Below are positions 11,861 to 24,419 of a stretch of 64,000 nt of DNA, piece by piece. Under the pieces are notes generated by a model. That model made no database searches and had not been told where the DNA came from. It saw nothing but the letters and a program-made list of their open reading frames with translations. A program made the translations under genes and the position numbers. Location: NCBI GenBank assembly GCA_008508345.1, contig QNGE01001696.1:1-64000 (forward strand). The letters run 5' to 3'. Every line of letters begins with the position of its first letter. Position 1 is the stretch's first letter. The stretch is from Paragonimus westermani (Eukaryota > Platyhelminthes > Trematoda > Plagiorchiida > Troglotrematidae).

Positions 11861-13034
11861 GACAGCCCGAGTTTTCCAACGTTGTTGCATACCATAAAGT
11901 CGTAGGTTTTACACGAGTAAATATTATTTATGCCCGTCTGTTGCAATCTAAACAGGGGATCACTAGACAATTGTGATCGAATTTTCTCCATGTTAATTTG
12001 CCTGTTCCTGGTGCGTAAAATGTCTATCCAGCTTATCCTGTTTATCCAACAAATTCGCCATTTTCAACCTGATAAAACAACGACAAAATAGACATGTTTC
12101 CAACTCGAAGTCAACTATGCCCTCACACGACTGTATCTGTTGCGTGACAATCCTAAGGTTATTATGCCTGTGCATTTGAAACATCTAGACAGCTAATTCA
12201 TACGGTCAGACAGTGCAAGGGAAGATTATAATGAATTTGACACAAGCGCCGACTACATTATTTACACTTTTCAAACAAAATTTCTTTGATTAGATAACAA
12301 TCTCAAAATTTTTGTTTTTAAGGCACGAGAGTTAAAATACTACGAATATTACAGCTGAGATCGAAGTCGTTTTCAGATGTTGTACATCTGAGCGAAGACA
12401 CTGAGCAGTTAACTATGTACATAAGTAGTTTCTCAGGGTTTACGCTCATGCAAACCATTTTACCATTCTGCTGAGACGGATGTATCAGTCAGAAAAACTG
12501 TTTGTATCTGATGTCAACAGAGTGAGGTGCATAGTGCGAACGTTCACAACTAACGGCCTCTAAAACCTATGGCGTTTTTACCGAGATATGTGGGATGATT
12601 CGCCCAATCAGAGACGATCATCTATAGGAAAGGTTTTGGGGACCCACCTGTAAGCTTTACGCACTGGTGATTTCGCCTAATTTAGTCATGAAACGTTTGC
12701 AGCTTAACCGCAAAGTTCGGTAAACAAGCGAATATTTACATCCATGACATGTAACGTTAAGAACCGTTCTGTCATAGTACTGCAACCATTGTGGAAGCAT
12801 AATCTGTGTGACCCTAACATTGTTGCCTGTTTCATCACTTCAGGTTCCAGCAGGTAGAATGGGTGCAAATAAGAGAGACAGAGCGTTCCTGTACTTCCTG
12901 TAAATTCACTAGTTGACAGTATGTCGATTTATGTGACCACTGGTCAACTATGTGACCGCTTAGAAATTTCGAATATTGTTGAACACATTGTTGAATGGAC
13001 TCGAAACAGATTTATTTTGACTGAACGTTTTCAG

Positions 13035-13127
13035 CTTGAAATTCATTTGATGTGTAGGTTATCATCAAACGGATGTCTCATCTATATGAAACATCCATTT
13101 GGTCTATCACGTGGTGTTGTACAGAAG
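13035..13127 (+). CDS. candidate internal exon (31 codons), unknown protein
   Basis: A strong acceptor (ATTTTGACTGAACGTTTTCAG, ending at 13034) and donor AAG|GTAATT (GT at 13128) bound exactly 31 open codons, phase 0 at both ends. The segment reads LEIHLMCRLSSNGC and ends SRGVVQK. The frame is also open upstream to 12921, so a longer exon is possible. No family recognised. Confidence 0.33.
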
Positions 13128-13929
13128 GTAATTTTCAATGACCAGTAATGACGGCCATGCCAATTGAACGTTTCCACTGATACTATCGTAGAAATTTGTT
13201 GGCTTCTGTCAGTAACTAGTCATAGATGTGCGAGTTTCTAGCACACATGTTTAATCCAACTTATTTTAAAATATACCGGCAATACTTCGAATCAAGAATG
13301 ATTTTTTCGCCACTGTTGTACATTTCGAAAGAAACACGTATGGTATGTCAGAGTGAACTTTGTATTGTCGAAACCAAAATACATTATCCCGTATTATTCT
13401 GAAAGCAGTTTCCATTAATTCACCAAAAAATCGTAACTGTAAACCATCTAAGATTTTCGTCCGATTGGCACCGGTTAGGCCTTTTTAGGGGATTTTCTTA
13501 CAAATTCCCGCAATTTAGTACTATGTGACGTAACAGCGATGAACGGAAGAAGAAAATCTAGTTTGTACTAATCACCTGCCTACTGGCAATTCAACGGCGG
13601 CTTTGTTTATTCACCGCCGTACAGCACGTTTTCACATTCAAAGCAGTCAGTCAAATAAGGTGCGGATCCCACTTCCGGAAGATACACGGTGAGTGCAAAT
13701 GTAACACATGATTGCGTGCCTGTATTTCTTCTGAAGGCCAGTAAACCACATCAGGTATATGTTGTAGTTATTATATATCATCATCGGATAACTGGTTACA
13801 ACTACTTGTATTGAACCAAAACAGATGTACCAGTGACATCTGTGTTGGAAACATTAATCTTGGGATTACTGATAAGTAGTGTGGCAGATTTATGATTTTT
13901 TAGATGAGACTCAACTGTGAAAAATCAGG

Positions 13930-14009
13930 GCTTCGGCTGGATTCGAACCAGCGACAAACACAGCATGCCTCAATGCGGCAAGCGCTCTACCAGCTGAGCT
14001 ATGAAGCCA
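13930..14009 (-). tRNA. tRNA-like module of repeat T, copy 1
   Basis: Minus strand. Acceptor arms GGCTTC/GAAGCC, D arm GCTC...GAGC and T arm GCTGG-TTCGAAT-CCAGC pair well. Box A (TAGCTCAGCTGG) and box B (GGTTCGAATCC) fit RNA polymerase III promoters. The anticodon arm is abnormal: it pairs only as GCTTGCC/GGCATGC with a mismatch and a loop lacking U33. I read it as a SINE head or pseudo-tRNA, with no assignable isotype. Confidence 0.5.
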
Positions 14010-14235
14010 CACCGAGAGATCGGAAATTTCACATTTGGACTCTGTAACCCACCCGTCCCACTGTCTCATATGGAATCCACCAAATGATTCAGGGGATCGA
14101 CTGCCCCGGCAGGATTTCTCAAACAGTTCACGCTGGAATCCACCAACGTTACTGCTGAGCATAGAAATTGTATTACTGATAAGTAGTGTGGCAGATTTAT
14201 GATTTTTTAGATGAGACTCAACTGTGAAAAGTCAG

Positions 14236-14315
14236 GGCTTCGGCTGGATTCGAACCAGCGGCAAACACAGCATGCCTCAACGCAGCAAGCTCTCTACCAG
14301 CTGAGCTACGAAGCC
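14236..14315 (-). tRNA. tRNA-like module of repeat T, copy 2
   Basis: Second minus-strand copy, differing from copy 1 at several positions (for example GCGGCAAAC for GCGACAAAC, and AGAGAGC for AGAGCGC in the D-stem region). Box B is intact. Its upstream repeat body is missing because the copy is fused to the plus-strand copy at about 14344. Confidence 0.45.
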
Positions 14316-14476
14316 ACACCGAGAGCTCGGAAATTTCACATTTGGATTCCAGCGTGAACTGTTTGAGAAATCCTGCCGGGGCAGTCGATCCCCTGAATCA
14401 TTTGGTGGATTCCATATGAGACAGTGGGACGGGTGGGTTACAGAGTCCAAATGTGAAATTTCCGATCTCTCGGTGT

Positions 14477-14556
14477 GGCTTCATAGCTCAGCTGGTAGAG
14501 CGCTTGCCGCATTGAGGCATGCTGTGTTTGTCGCTGGTTCGAATCCAGCCGAAGCC
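14477..14556 (+). tRNA. tRNA-like module of repeat T, copy 3
   Basis: Plus-strand copy identical to copy 1 in the tRNA-like part. Box A is at 14484-14495 and box B at 14536-14546. It is preceded by about 130 bases of repeat body and followed by CTGATTTTTCACAG, so the tRNA-like unit lies inside the repeat rather than at its 5' end. Same anticodon-arm defect as copy 1. Confidence 0.5.
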
Positions 14557-14599
14557 CTGATTTTTCACAGTTGGGTCTCATCTAAAAAATCTTGGGATT

Positions 14600-16560
14600 G
14601 ACAGAGTTACCCTATTAAAGGCAGTCTCAGAAAATTGATTGAGAAAAACTTTAATAATAAAATTTCAATCGTGTACCCAAGACTTTCATGTTCATTTACA
14701 GTGAACTTATTATCTCAAGCTTGATTTTAGCTTTCTATGGTCGGAGGGTGAATATACCTAGATGTTTCTTCACTAACGAAAAGCAACTAAGTGTTTACAA
14801 TTCAACCAGTTGAAATTATACTAACATTCTTTTTCTGTAGACGGACACCACTTTTTAGTTACTGTCCGTGGATTGATACGGATTTGATTATGATACCTGA
14901 AAAAGCCATGTGTGCCATCCCACCCAATGAAGTATGCAACTTATAACTGTCTTCTCTTAAAGTCATGCCAGACTGAAACTGATGTGCGCGCCTTCTAATC
15001 TACTTGATTATTCCGGTTTTGCGATTGTGTGCGCAACTCACACGAAACAGTGAAGCTCAGTTCTGAATGATTACTTTTGGAAATCAGTTGACGTTTTCAT
15101 TTTTGAATATTAAACAAACTTAGTCAACTCTGAAGCAAACTCTTATTTTCACAATTTGAATAATTAACTGTTGGAATAAAGATTCAATACGAGTGAAGAC
15201 AGGAGGACTTAATTTTCTTTATAAATTATACTTCATATTTTCCAATTTCGTTGATTGGCTTGTGTGCCCGAGGTAGTGACAATGATATTTTCTGAAAATC
15301 TTCAGTGGTCAAACAAAGTTTTTGTGTAACCGACTAATAATTTACAGAACATTAGAGTTACTTCGTATTCCAATTGAATGTGGAAACAGTAATTGAGCAG
15401 ACACACTTAGGACGGCAGGCAATACCGTGATCAACCAATGCACGAAAGGATACAATTTAAGTCAACGAAGGCAGTGACTTTCAAAAGGTCGATCTGATAG
15501 TGAATCTGGTTGACTAAGTCGAATACAGTGTGTTGCTGTTGCTGAAGATTTGTAAGTAGGGAAGTATTTAGAAAAATCGGATGAACAAAGGTATTTTTAA
15601 CTTACACAGATGAGGACTTGCGGGTGAGAAAAACGAAAACCTAGCAGAATTTTCTGTATGGAGGACAGCAGAACAAATAGAATCGAGGGGTTGTATACAG
15701 TTTTACTGAATTTTTGCACGCAACAGCCAATGAAGCATACATAAAACAGAATACGTTTATGGAAACAGCCAAAGGGAGCTAGTTAGGCGGGGGATAAGAA
15801 AGTTTGGTTGAAGTGTCTTTAACCAAGTTGCCTGACTTTCACCTTATATATATATATTTGGGCTAGTTAGTTAATCGTTATAGTCAGATGACCGTCTTCG
15901 ATTAAGATGACGGTCGTCATTAGTACAAGTGATGCATTTCTGTACTAGCCTAACTAATGTAAACCGATCATAATTAGTAGAAAATTACATACCAACTAAC
16001 ACTGACTTTGACTGCCATCGCAATCGACCTCCCGAATTGAATAATCCGTTGTAATGCGTTTCACACAAAAAAGTAGTTGGATATCTCCATTGTTTGATTC
16101 TAACTCAGTCTAGAAGAAAAGCGGAGGTAACTCACATTTCGTCACACAGAATTGTTCTATAGTTTAGGTGTAAATGTAAGGTGACACTTTGACGTCTGCA
16201 CATGGACCTGTCGTTTTGAATCAATTAAAGGAGCTACGAAAACCTACGCCTTAACCAAACGTGTTAGTTTAACTAGTGCGACTGCTGGTCATTTTAATTT
16301 GTTTGTTAACTCTCTTATCTCTGTAAGTCCAAACCTATCTCTGTCTGCAAAATCTGAATCAGAAGACAGTTCAACATTCTCAGATGTACTCATCACTAGG
16401 GTTGAGGAAGGGACATTACAGCGATCGGTCCATTGTACGGTAACATAGGGTGGATAATATCTTCAATTCTTTAGTTTTGCCTCGAGAGGATACAAACGTA
16501 GTTTAGTCAAGATCCTAGTTCATGTGGCCAGGAGAATTTGCACTTTTGATAGGCAGAACA
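14600..16560. other. no supported gene; microsatellite and small hairpin
   Basis: AT-rich. A short TA microsatellite lies at about 15844-15857. A hairpin with stem GACCGTC/GACGGTC lies at about 15890-15914. No protein-like frame. Confidence 0.4.
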
Positions 16561-16564
16561 AGAG

Positions 16565-17335
16565 ATGTTACAGAAAACGTCACCGACAATTACAGACCTT
16601 GAAAAAATTGTAGAAGTTCACATGATAACTAAGTGCGACGGATCATTTCGAACAGTTCAAAATAGGAATATGTTTTTTCTGTACTTCGGAGGAGATTATC
16701 TAACAAACAATATCAAACACAAACTGTTATCCGTTCTATCCAGTGCATAGAAGACTGCCCATTTACGTTTGTTTCAAACTATAAAAGGACCACTTTTGCA
16801 CAACTATGAACGCTGCCTTTCTGACTGTTCTGTTTTATACGTTTTATACCAGTTTGCCCTCAGTTGCAGTAACTTTTACGTAAGCGGAACAGATGGACAA
16901 CTATCAGTGAGTGGTACGACGCTTCCCAGATTGGTTAAAACAATTGATAATCTCAAACCGGTGGAGTCACTGCTCGGAATCGCACAAAATCAAATGTTAA
17001 ATACGTCATGATGGCAAATTTACTCATTTGTTTCATTCGCAACATTATTACGGGATCCGAACTCGAGGCGGCGGGCCTCTGGTGAAGTTATGTCAATTAG
17101 AACTCACCAGCTGGTGTTGTGTGCAAAAGTGGTCGAAGAAAACCACCGAGTTGCCGTGGTACTGTTGACCTAATAGTTGGTGTGATTGTGTGCGTATCCC
17201 CAATCTGTGTGTTTCTATTTGTCCGTCCCATATAACATGCATGTGTTACGTTTGTGACTAACGGGAGTAAACGACATGTTAACAGATCACCGTACGTTTC
17301 CGTTCTGTGTTAATGGAGATAAGAAAAGCAGATAA
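16565..17335 (+). pseudogene. Penelope-like element (family A), decayed copy with GIY-YIG remnant
   Basis: Collinear with the copy at 2586-3252 on the plus strand. LYFGGDYLTNNIKHKL (near 16680-16730) matches the linker LHFKGD region. After a stop at 16749 comes VLYVLYQFALSCSNFYVSGT (about 16825-16885), matching VIYQFTCNCGDIYIGRT. Then LLRDPNS and SIRTHQLVLCAK (about 17045-17125) match LLRNKNP and LINTHRPAVC. The 3' tail follows at about 17195-17330, with GAGTAAACGACATGTTAACA. Frame changes and stops make it non-functional. The YIGRT core has become YVSGT and the hammerhead core CUAACGG, so both activities are lost. Confidence 0.7.
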
Positions 17336-17339
17336 GCGA

Positions 17340-20300
17340 ACTCCTCTATACGCAATAATGAGGGTGGGAATATTTGTATAACATGGATTACGACCAGGAT
17401 AGTGCAAAATAATACTTATCCTGTTTTCTTGATTGCCTTGCTTACAACCACTGTGATTCCAACGCGTATTACTTTGGACTGATCTGAGCATTCTGGTAAA
17501 AACGTAAACTTTGCATCGTATTCAGCCTAATACTGGAGGCAGAATACACTATGCACATCAAATGTTAGACCTGAACTATCAGCTTCTAAACAGATCAGTG
17601 GGCAAGTCTTTCTGAGTTGATACTCTTCAAAATATTTTGGTAAATGAGTTAAAAGAAAGAAAATATGTCGCATTCAAAGACTGGAAGTTTTGTTTTGAGA
17701 GGTAAACAGTAGATACAGTTAACCGTGTTAAGCGGTAGTGACAATGTCATTGTTAAGACTGTGTAACATACATACAGGTTACTTACTCCTTCCGGTTCCA
17801 GTAGAATATTCTGTCAGACATTCGACTGAAGTCTTGCATCTCAAGCAGAATGCAAGATCACCTGCCGCTACTCTGTTTCTATCAATGCTGGGACATCCAA
17901 GAAAATGACGACCGCAGAAAAGTAAACGAGCGACCCAAATTCTAAGGGGTAAATTTATCTCATGCGTACTATCTCGCTGACTGAAAGTTCGTCCCCTTTA
18001 GCCCCTCATTTACTACACTAATTGATCGTTATTCACTTGGATTGTTTGGCTTCATGTGGCCTTGATATGATTGAGCTGTACACTTTAACCACCTGTTGTG
18101 ACATTTACCAGGCAGCAGTTGAAACTAGTCGAAAATGTGGGCTTCAGTGATTTCCAAACAGAAAGGACGGAAAGGGAGAAAGAAAGGAGTAATGGACCAA
18201 TAGAACGGAATGCTAAATACACGCGTGAACACACATGCATAGACGCAAATAGCTTCGGTTCATTATGCATGAGGTTTTGAAAATAAACAGTATAATTTAA
18301 TAAAGACCGTAACTATTCATACTTCAGATTTCGAAGTAAAATGTTTGCCTGAACAGGAAATGATAGTAGCGTGGAGGCAGAAAAAGAAGACAGCATGCTC
18401 ATTCAGAATGCACACCCAAATGCACATCCGGAATCGTTCGTTAATTGTTTCTACTGAGCGACAATCACTCACTTCAAATTCTAGGAAGTATTGGGGACTA
18501 AGGTTTGCTTAACTAATCTACATTTGACTTCCCACTGTGACAGACTAACGAAAGTAGAGTACAGTGTGAATTAACAGTTGAAAAACTTGAGGCGCGGCAT
18601 AATTTATCACTTACTATTTGTCGCAGTTGTTAAATGGCCAATTTGTGGGAAACGTATAGAGTGTCAATATGAAGGTGAAAATATTCTGAACAATATGAAA
18701 AGGATACAAAACACTACTTCCCCGCGGGCCAGTATCCAACCTTTTCACTTGTATGGTTTCTCACAAAAATCCTATCACAAAACAAACAAAAACTCATATA
18801 AAAATGAATTATTAGCCCTTGGCCAAACATAAGCAAATTTGCGTTGAACCTGGCTGTATCGTGAATATGGTCGCATATATATTTCATTTTATTGGTAGAG
18901 TAAAAGCTTGTTGGATCCCGATGGCATTCAACTTAATCAGAAAATCTTTAGTAGGTTGCGAACATTTTAACTTTGTGTAACAAGCAAATGTCTACAGTGC
19001 CCAACGATCCAAACTACTTGAAACTAGCGAACGGTTGGTGTGTACTCACGAAATTAAGTTTGTCTGAAACAATGGTTTGCTGGTTATATAGTGTGCATGG
19101 AGGAAATTCCTTCCTCGTTCAAACTCATAGTCAGAGGAAAGGTTAGAGAAAGATTTAAAAATATCAGAACGCGTAAATTGTATATCAGATCAAACGGTGG
19201 CCTTAAGCAGCACCGCTTGTAAGTCGGGAATTAAAACAGAAGCTTCAGCTCTCAGTCCGAACACTGCTCAGTCAAATTTTTTCTCGATTAATTTTATATG
19301 ACCAGTACATGCAGTGATGAAACTGGTAACTTTGCTAGGTCAGTTTGAGAAAGAGTATCACAAAACATTGAATAATGCTTAACTGAAACTTCTAATAAAT
19401 TGCCCGATACAGACTGGCGTTATTCGGCGAATAATATCCAACCGTTCTAGCGGACTGCGACTGACTCACGTGTTAGTAAGTTGATATATGTGTATATTTA
19501 GAGAGTTAGGAACTCGCGGAGCTTTCGGCATTTACGAGGAACAAATGTTCCACTGTTTATGCAACTTTAACCTAGCTGATACCAGTCGGTGTAAACTTCT
19601 GAAAATCGCATTTTGTTGAATAGGTGAGAAGTAAGTGAGCAAGTTCCAAAAACTAATTCTTTCATCCCACCTCCAAATTTCCGTGCGTCAAAGTTTACTT
19701 CCAAAACGACTACCAATGTATTGTAACATTTAGTATGTGCTCTGGTATCAACCGCTTGACGTTATCCCTCTCCTTGGAGCGACTATTATTAGGACAAGAG
19801 ATTTCGGCAGGCACACATCTTTGTAACAATCTAGACTTTTTCCAGATCCTATCAGGGGTCACTCAATGGTGAGAGAACAAAGCGACATAATCACTTTTCC
19901 AGCTCATTCTTGACGTGTTAATTTCTTCTGTGATACAGTTCGAATTCTGACTTTTCCAAATGGCAGTAGTATGGAAATGAATTATACGTATAAGTCCTGT
20001 CTCAATGTAATGTTTACAAAATCAAAGCTCTTACTGAAATGAATTCGATGCCAGTTTATTTCGGCAGACAAACCACAGAATACCTAATAAGCAACCGTCT
20101 GCAAAAACCAAGGTGACCATATTCAGTTTTGAGAAGAGTCAAGCCATTCATGAGCACCAGTTGTTAGAACTGGTAGTGAATGAGTTGAGGACAGTTCCTC
20201 ATTACTGTTTCCTCGATGGCTGCATCTCTTGTGTCAGTGTTTGCCTGCAGAATTTTCTCATGTAGTCTACCAAAGCTTCGAAATGTCTAATCCACAGTGT

Positions 20301-23300
20301 CACCATGGTTACTTGATCATTGTAGTGGTTTATGACTGTTTACAGCTCTCTGGGACAACCGTAAGTGAGATGGATCAACATTGAAGCTCTACAAGATATC
20401 TCTTGCGGGCCAACGTTAACATATGTACCACCGGTTGGTTCCATTCACGAGAAGTAGGTCTAATTTTTTCCGTCATCATCTTAAAATTTGGGAGTGATTC
20501 TTTTAAGCATTGTTGGAATTTTCAGCTGCACTTCGAACAAATCGTTTTTCAAGTATAGCGTTAAACACAGGATCGACTGTAAGTCTCCTAGAGTTCTCGA
20601 TAAACGTCGGCAGTCCAATTTCGTAGGTCACCGTGTGTTCCTATGTACAGTACTGATGCAATATGCTTAAAAACAATCGGCATTTAATAAAACAGCTTTT
20701 TTAATTCAAGTTGTGTATACCACCAGGATTTGTTCACGTTGTTACTATTAATACTTTCTGTCATTTTATGGCATTCGTTAGAAATGGAAGCGTAAATGGA
20801 CAAACGTGAAAAAGGATTTCACTAGCATGCGGTATATTTAAAACCTGTTGCGCTCATTTGTCAGGCTTCTTTGGCTCGTTCAAATTAATTGGTTAAAACA
20901 AAGTATTGATAATTAGTGAACCGTTAAATTGTTCGATATTGGCAACCGGCTAATTTTTACCCCAAACAACTCCCAATATTCTCAGTCGGTTTCATACTTA
21001 GTAGATTCTCTTATCAATACTAGGTTAAGAGTCGGGTGGGCCTTTGAAGTTTTCAGTAATTTTAGCCTAATCTGAAGTTTCTACATTACCTGATGCCCAA
21101 CGCTTTTCATGTCGGTACGGGCTGGCGACAACAAATTTTCAGAAATACGGGACAGCAACCAAGATCTTTTTCAATTATTCATCACACGGTCAACTACATG
21201 CCACTTATATGGAATAGTGTTGTCAAGGTGAACTGAACGAAAGAGGTAACAAATTGGTTTCGCCCAAACAAAGTTTTCCCTCAAAAACTACGTACTTGGC
21301 CTGATGATGAATAACCGGGAGAGAGCTTGTTTCTTAAATTGTGTTTCTGATTGCTATGGGAACATTTTAACCTTTCAAGATAAGTATTCTTAATTCTCAG
21401 CCTATTTTTGTAATTACCCTTGACACTGCTTGGTGCTAATCTGGTTTTCAGGCAAATATGCTTGTTGAGTTGGCCTTCAACACTATAAGAAACAATAAAA
21501 CCCACTAATTATTCAACCATACATTAGGATGTCTTGAAGACATCAGTTCTTCCCTTATGAAACAAGCTGTGTTGGTTATCCAGTTGAGTGACACATAAAA
21601 CAGAATTTGTGTAATGAATTCATTTTGTACACTCTTTTGAATCACAGTCGATTAACTCTAACGTTAAAACGAACGTACGATTAACTGAAAACAACCGAAT
21701 AACTGCCCGTGGCTTCATGAAGCTACCTTGGTCCTGGATAGAAAAACCAAGGCGAGCAAACTGTAACTGTCCGGTCCCTTTGGACGCACAAGGGACACAT
21801 GTAGCGAATGACTGAAAGAGCCGCAATATTTGTCCCTGCAAATCGCCGACTTTACTGTCCACTTCTTTCTGCGCAATATCGTATTACTCATTCAAATGCT
21901 TATATTTTAATAATAACGCAGAGCATACGTTCACATCTATGACAGCCAAATATTAAGTCATCAGCACAGTGTTTTGGGGCATATGACGAGTGTAACTAAA
22001 GCCTAGTTGTATTCGGACGTTCATCTAAAGGAATAATTTTTAACTGGAAGTTGAATATCGCCTAATTGGGTAAGACTCGCTTACTTCGTACTAACTAACT
22101 TTTCAGTAGTCCAACTTCCGGACAGTGCAGTAGCCAATGAAACTAGGATGCCCGGTGAAGTCTCCATCGTACGACTGGTTACATCAGTACACGTTACTCA
22201 CGGTCATCCAAAGATGGTTAGACTCGCGAGTCAGTGATGGAAATCACGAGGCAGAAAGGCCCGATTGGAATGAACGATGTAGACCATAAGATAAAGTCAA
22301 CCGCATTTGGAGAGGTTTTCTGGCTGTAGGAACATTCGGCTTTGATATGTGGCTTCCATGCAACACAGTGTTGAATTTACCAGTGGAATCCAAATAAATG
22401 GTAGATTTTATATTTTAAAGAAACGTCCAGGTGCTCTCACATCTACACTTATTAACAAAAGATTTTAGGCTAACTGCCACCTTTTGTGCGCATCTGCTCG
22501 CTTTACAAACGAAAAACAATGTTTAAACTTCTTAGGGGCACAAACGATAGCACCAATAGTTTGCTCAGTGCACGGCTAAGCGCGCGAATACACTTAGGAT
22601 TTAATCATCCACATAACTCGGCACTGGGTGGGCCGTGCAACTCTTACGCGTACGTTTACTTGGTTTACACAATGGTAGCCAAATTGTTAGGAATGTGCGG
22701 CGTAGAGTTTTATTTTGTGCCAGTTGACCAATAGTGCTTACGTACTGTGAAGTTTTTACGAAAACTGGGATCTGCATCTAATCGCTATCGAATTACTTTT
22801 GCAATGCATGGTGCCTGAAAAACTTTCTCATCCGTTTGTAGTTTGTCGTGTGCTTCACTACTCCGACAGCGAAGCCTTTCGAACGTTGTTCCTTAGCTAT
22901 CTAAGATCGCTCTTTTTTTCACGGGAACAAATCAGATATATACAGACACTAACTATTTCTTAGTAAACGGTTCAACAAGGCGGCACTTTTGTCAGCAAGA
23001 GTGTTTTTGTGTCCCGAGTAAATTGGACTTACCCTCCAACAACCAACCATAGGGAACAATTTTCTGCGTTCCCATGGAAACCATATTATTATGGCTGTCA
23101 TATATGAAAAGCGTTGACGCCTACTTTGCGGCCCAAAAGTGATAAGTCTCTATAGCCGCAAAATCCTCTAAAAAAGGACACCAAATTACCTTGTCCAATC
23201 TAGGTGACGGTAGGTTTGACATTTTCAATTAACACCGATACACAAACGCTTCAGAATTAACCACCTTGAAAAATGTGCAAAGTGGAAAATATGACAAGGT

Positions 23301-24010
23301 TCACAGCTTCCCAACAAAGATCTCAATTTTCTCTGTGTTTTGTTTTTGTCACGCAGATATCGTATGCCAGTTGGAAGCAGCTACGTTTTGAATTTTGACA
23401 TGCACACCTAAAGCGGTTAAAAGGATTGTCTTATATTACTAATGATAAGGTAAGATAAGGCAAATTAAGCCACACAGGTAAATTTATCACAGAAGCTGAC
23501 ATGTTCTGGAACCATTTAATCACCCGATCACAAAAATCACAACAATTAAAGATAGAAGGATAGTGAAGAGAGCTCAGTAAACTGATTGTTCATTAGTCGA
23601 ACTGCCAGGCAAATGCATCCACAATACAGTAAAACCAAGAAATTAACGCCCAACACAGTTGTGTAGCCGTAAATTGCAGATATTTTTAGTCAAAAAACTT
23701 GGAAAAATGATGGTAGTAGTTCGGATAGGTTAGCCTTTTGGATTAGTTATTTGGGGCAATATTGTTCAAGATGAAGCGAGGCTTTAAGAAATCTAACCGT
23801 TTTTGAATATGCTAATGAGCCGAAATGTCCGCAGTTGTTCACCTCTATTTATTCTAAACAAGCTATGAAGACTGTTCTGTTCAGTACACATTTACAAGAC
23901 AATAGTTAAATATTTTATTACAGACAGTATTGCTGCAAAACTGTTTCCGATCAGTAGAGGGTAGTTGAGATGCTTTGCACAAAAAAACAGAGCTAAACAT
24001 GAGCGTGTGC
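17340..24010. other. no firmly supported feature
   Basis: Long AT-rich stretch. A few short open segments between splice-like sites occur, such as 19413-19475 (TGVIRRIISNRSSGLRLTHVL-like, phase 0 at both ends) and 20526-20578 (acceptor GTTGGAATTTTCAG, donor GTAAGT). They are too short to separate from chance. Confidence 0.35.
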
Positions 24011-24028
24011 AGGTGCAAAATATGGAAC

Positions 24029-24135
24029 CTGAAAAGAATTCGTTGTTACTTAAAGTTGGTATATCACTTATAGCTACTGTAATTTGGCGTGGTTGACAGT
24101 ATTTTGCTAAACCAAGGTCCGGTGGCAGAAACGGT
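24029..24135 (-). CDS. weak candidate exon on minus strand (35 codons)
   Basis: On the minus strand, acceptor GTTGATTTTACATGATAG ends at 24136 and a weak donor CAG|GTTCCA starts at 24028. In between are 35 open codons reading PFLPPDLGLAKYCQPRQITV and on to SNNEFFS, with one spare base at each end. The donor is poor, so chance is quite possible. No family recognised. Confidence 0.2.
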
Positions 24136-24419
24136 CTATCATGTAAAATCAACAATGACGTGCTTAAATTCAAAGCTCCGAAAGTTTTGTTGGAGTTAGT
24201 GGAGGCAGTATAGCGCAGTTTCGGCTCGTCTTTTCAAAACTGTGTAGAAAAGAGTATCCAAATAGTCTTGAAAATCAGTTATAAAACGTAAGTCTTGTGA
24301 CATGAAATTGGATGTTGTCGGTCATTTGAAGATAGATGAACTTAGGTGACGAAACTTATCTACCAACTAATTTCGGATTCACAATGGAGTGAGCTGCTGT
24401 TAGCTCATCATTAGGAATT

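Larger units (their letters stand above)
13856..14599. repeat. repeat-T composite: large inverted repeat with 12-bp flanking duplication
   Basis: Three copies of a tRNA-like repeat lie in the order minus, minus, plus. Arms 13894-14142 and 14344-14591 are near-identical reverse complements of about 248 bases; the tRNA-like parts match exactly. The spacer holds a third, truncated minus copy that also repeats 13865-14040 directly. AATCTTGGGATT flanks the block at 13856-13867 and 14588-14599 and looks like a target-site duplication (its first four bases may belong to the element end). High arm identity implies a recent event, or gene conversion between the arms. Confidence 0.8.

Noticed and set aside
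13930..14556. Genuine functional tRNA genes
   Set aside because: The anticodon arm is mispaired, U33 is missing and the units are embedded in a dispersed repeat, so they are treated as tRNA-like modules.
14416..14601. Open frame repeated on both strands at 13911-14162 and 14416-14601
   Set aside because: It translates the tRNA-like repeat T; the identical peptides come from the inverted repeat, not from a protein.
16268..16321. Hydrophobic signal-peptide-like run (LLVILICLLTLL) before a GTAAGT
   Set aside because: No start codon in the segment and a poor acceptor.
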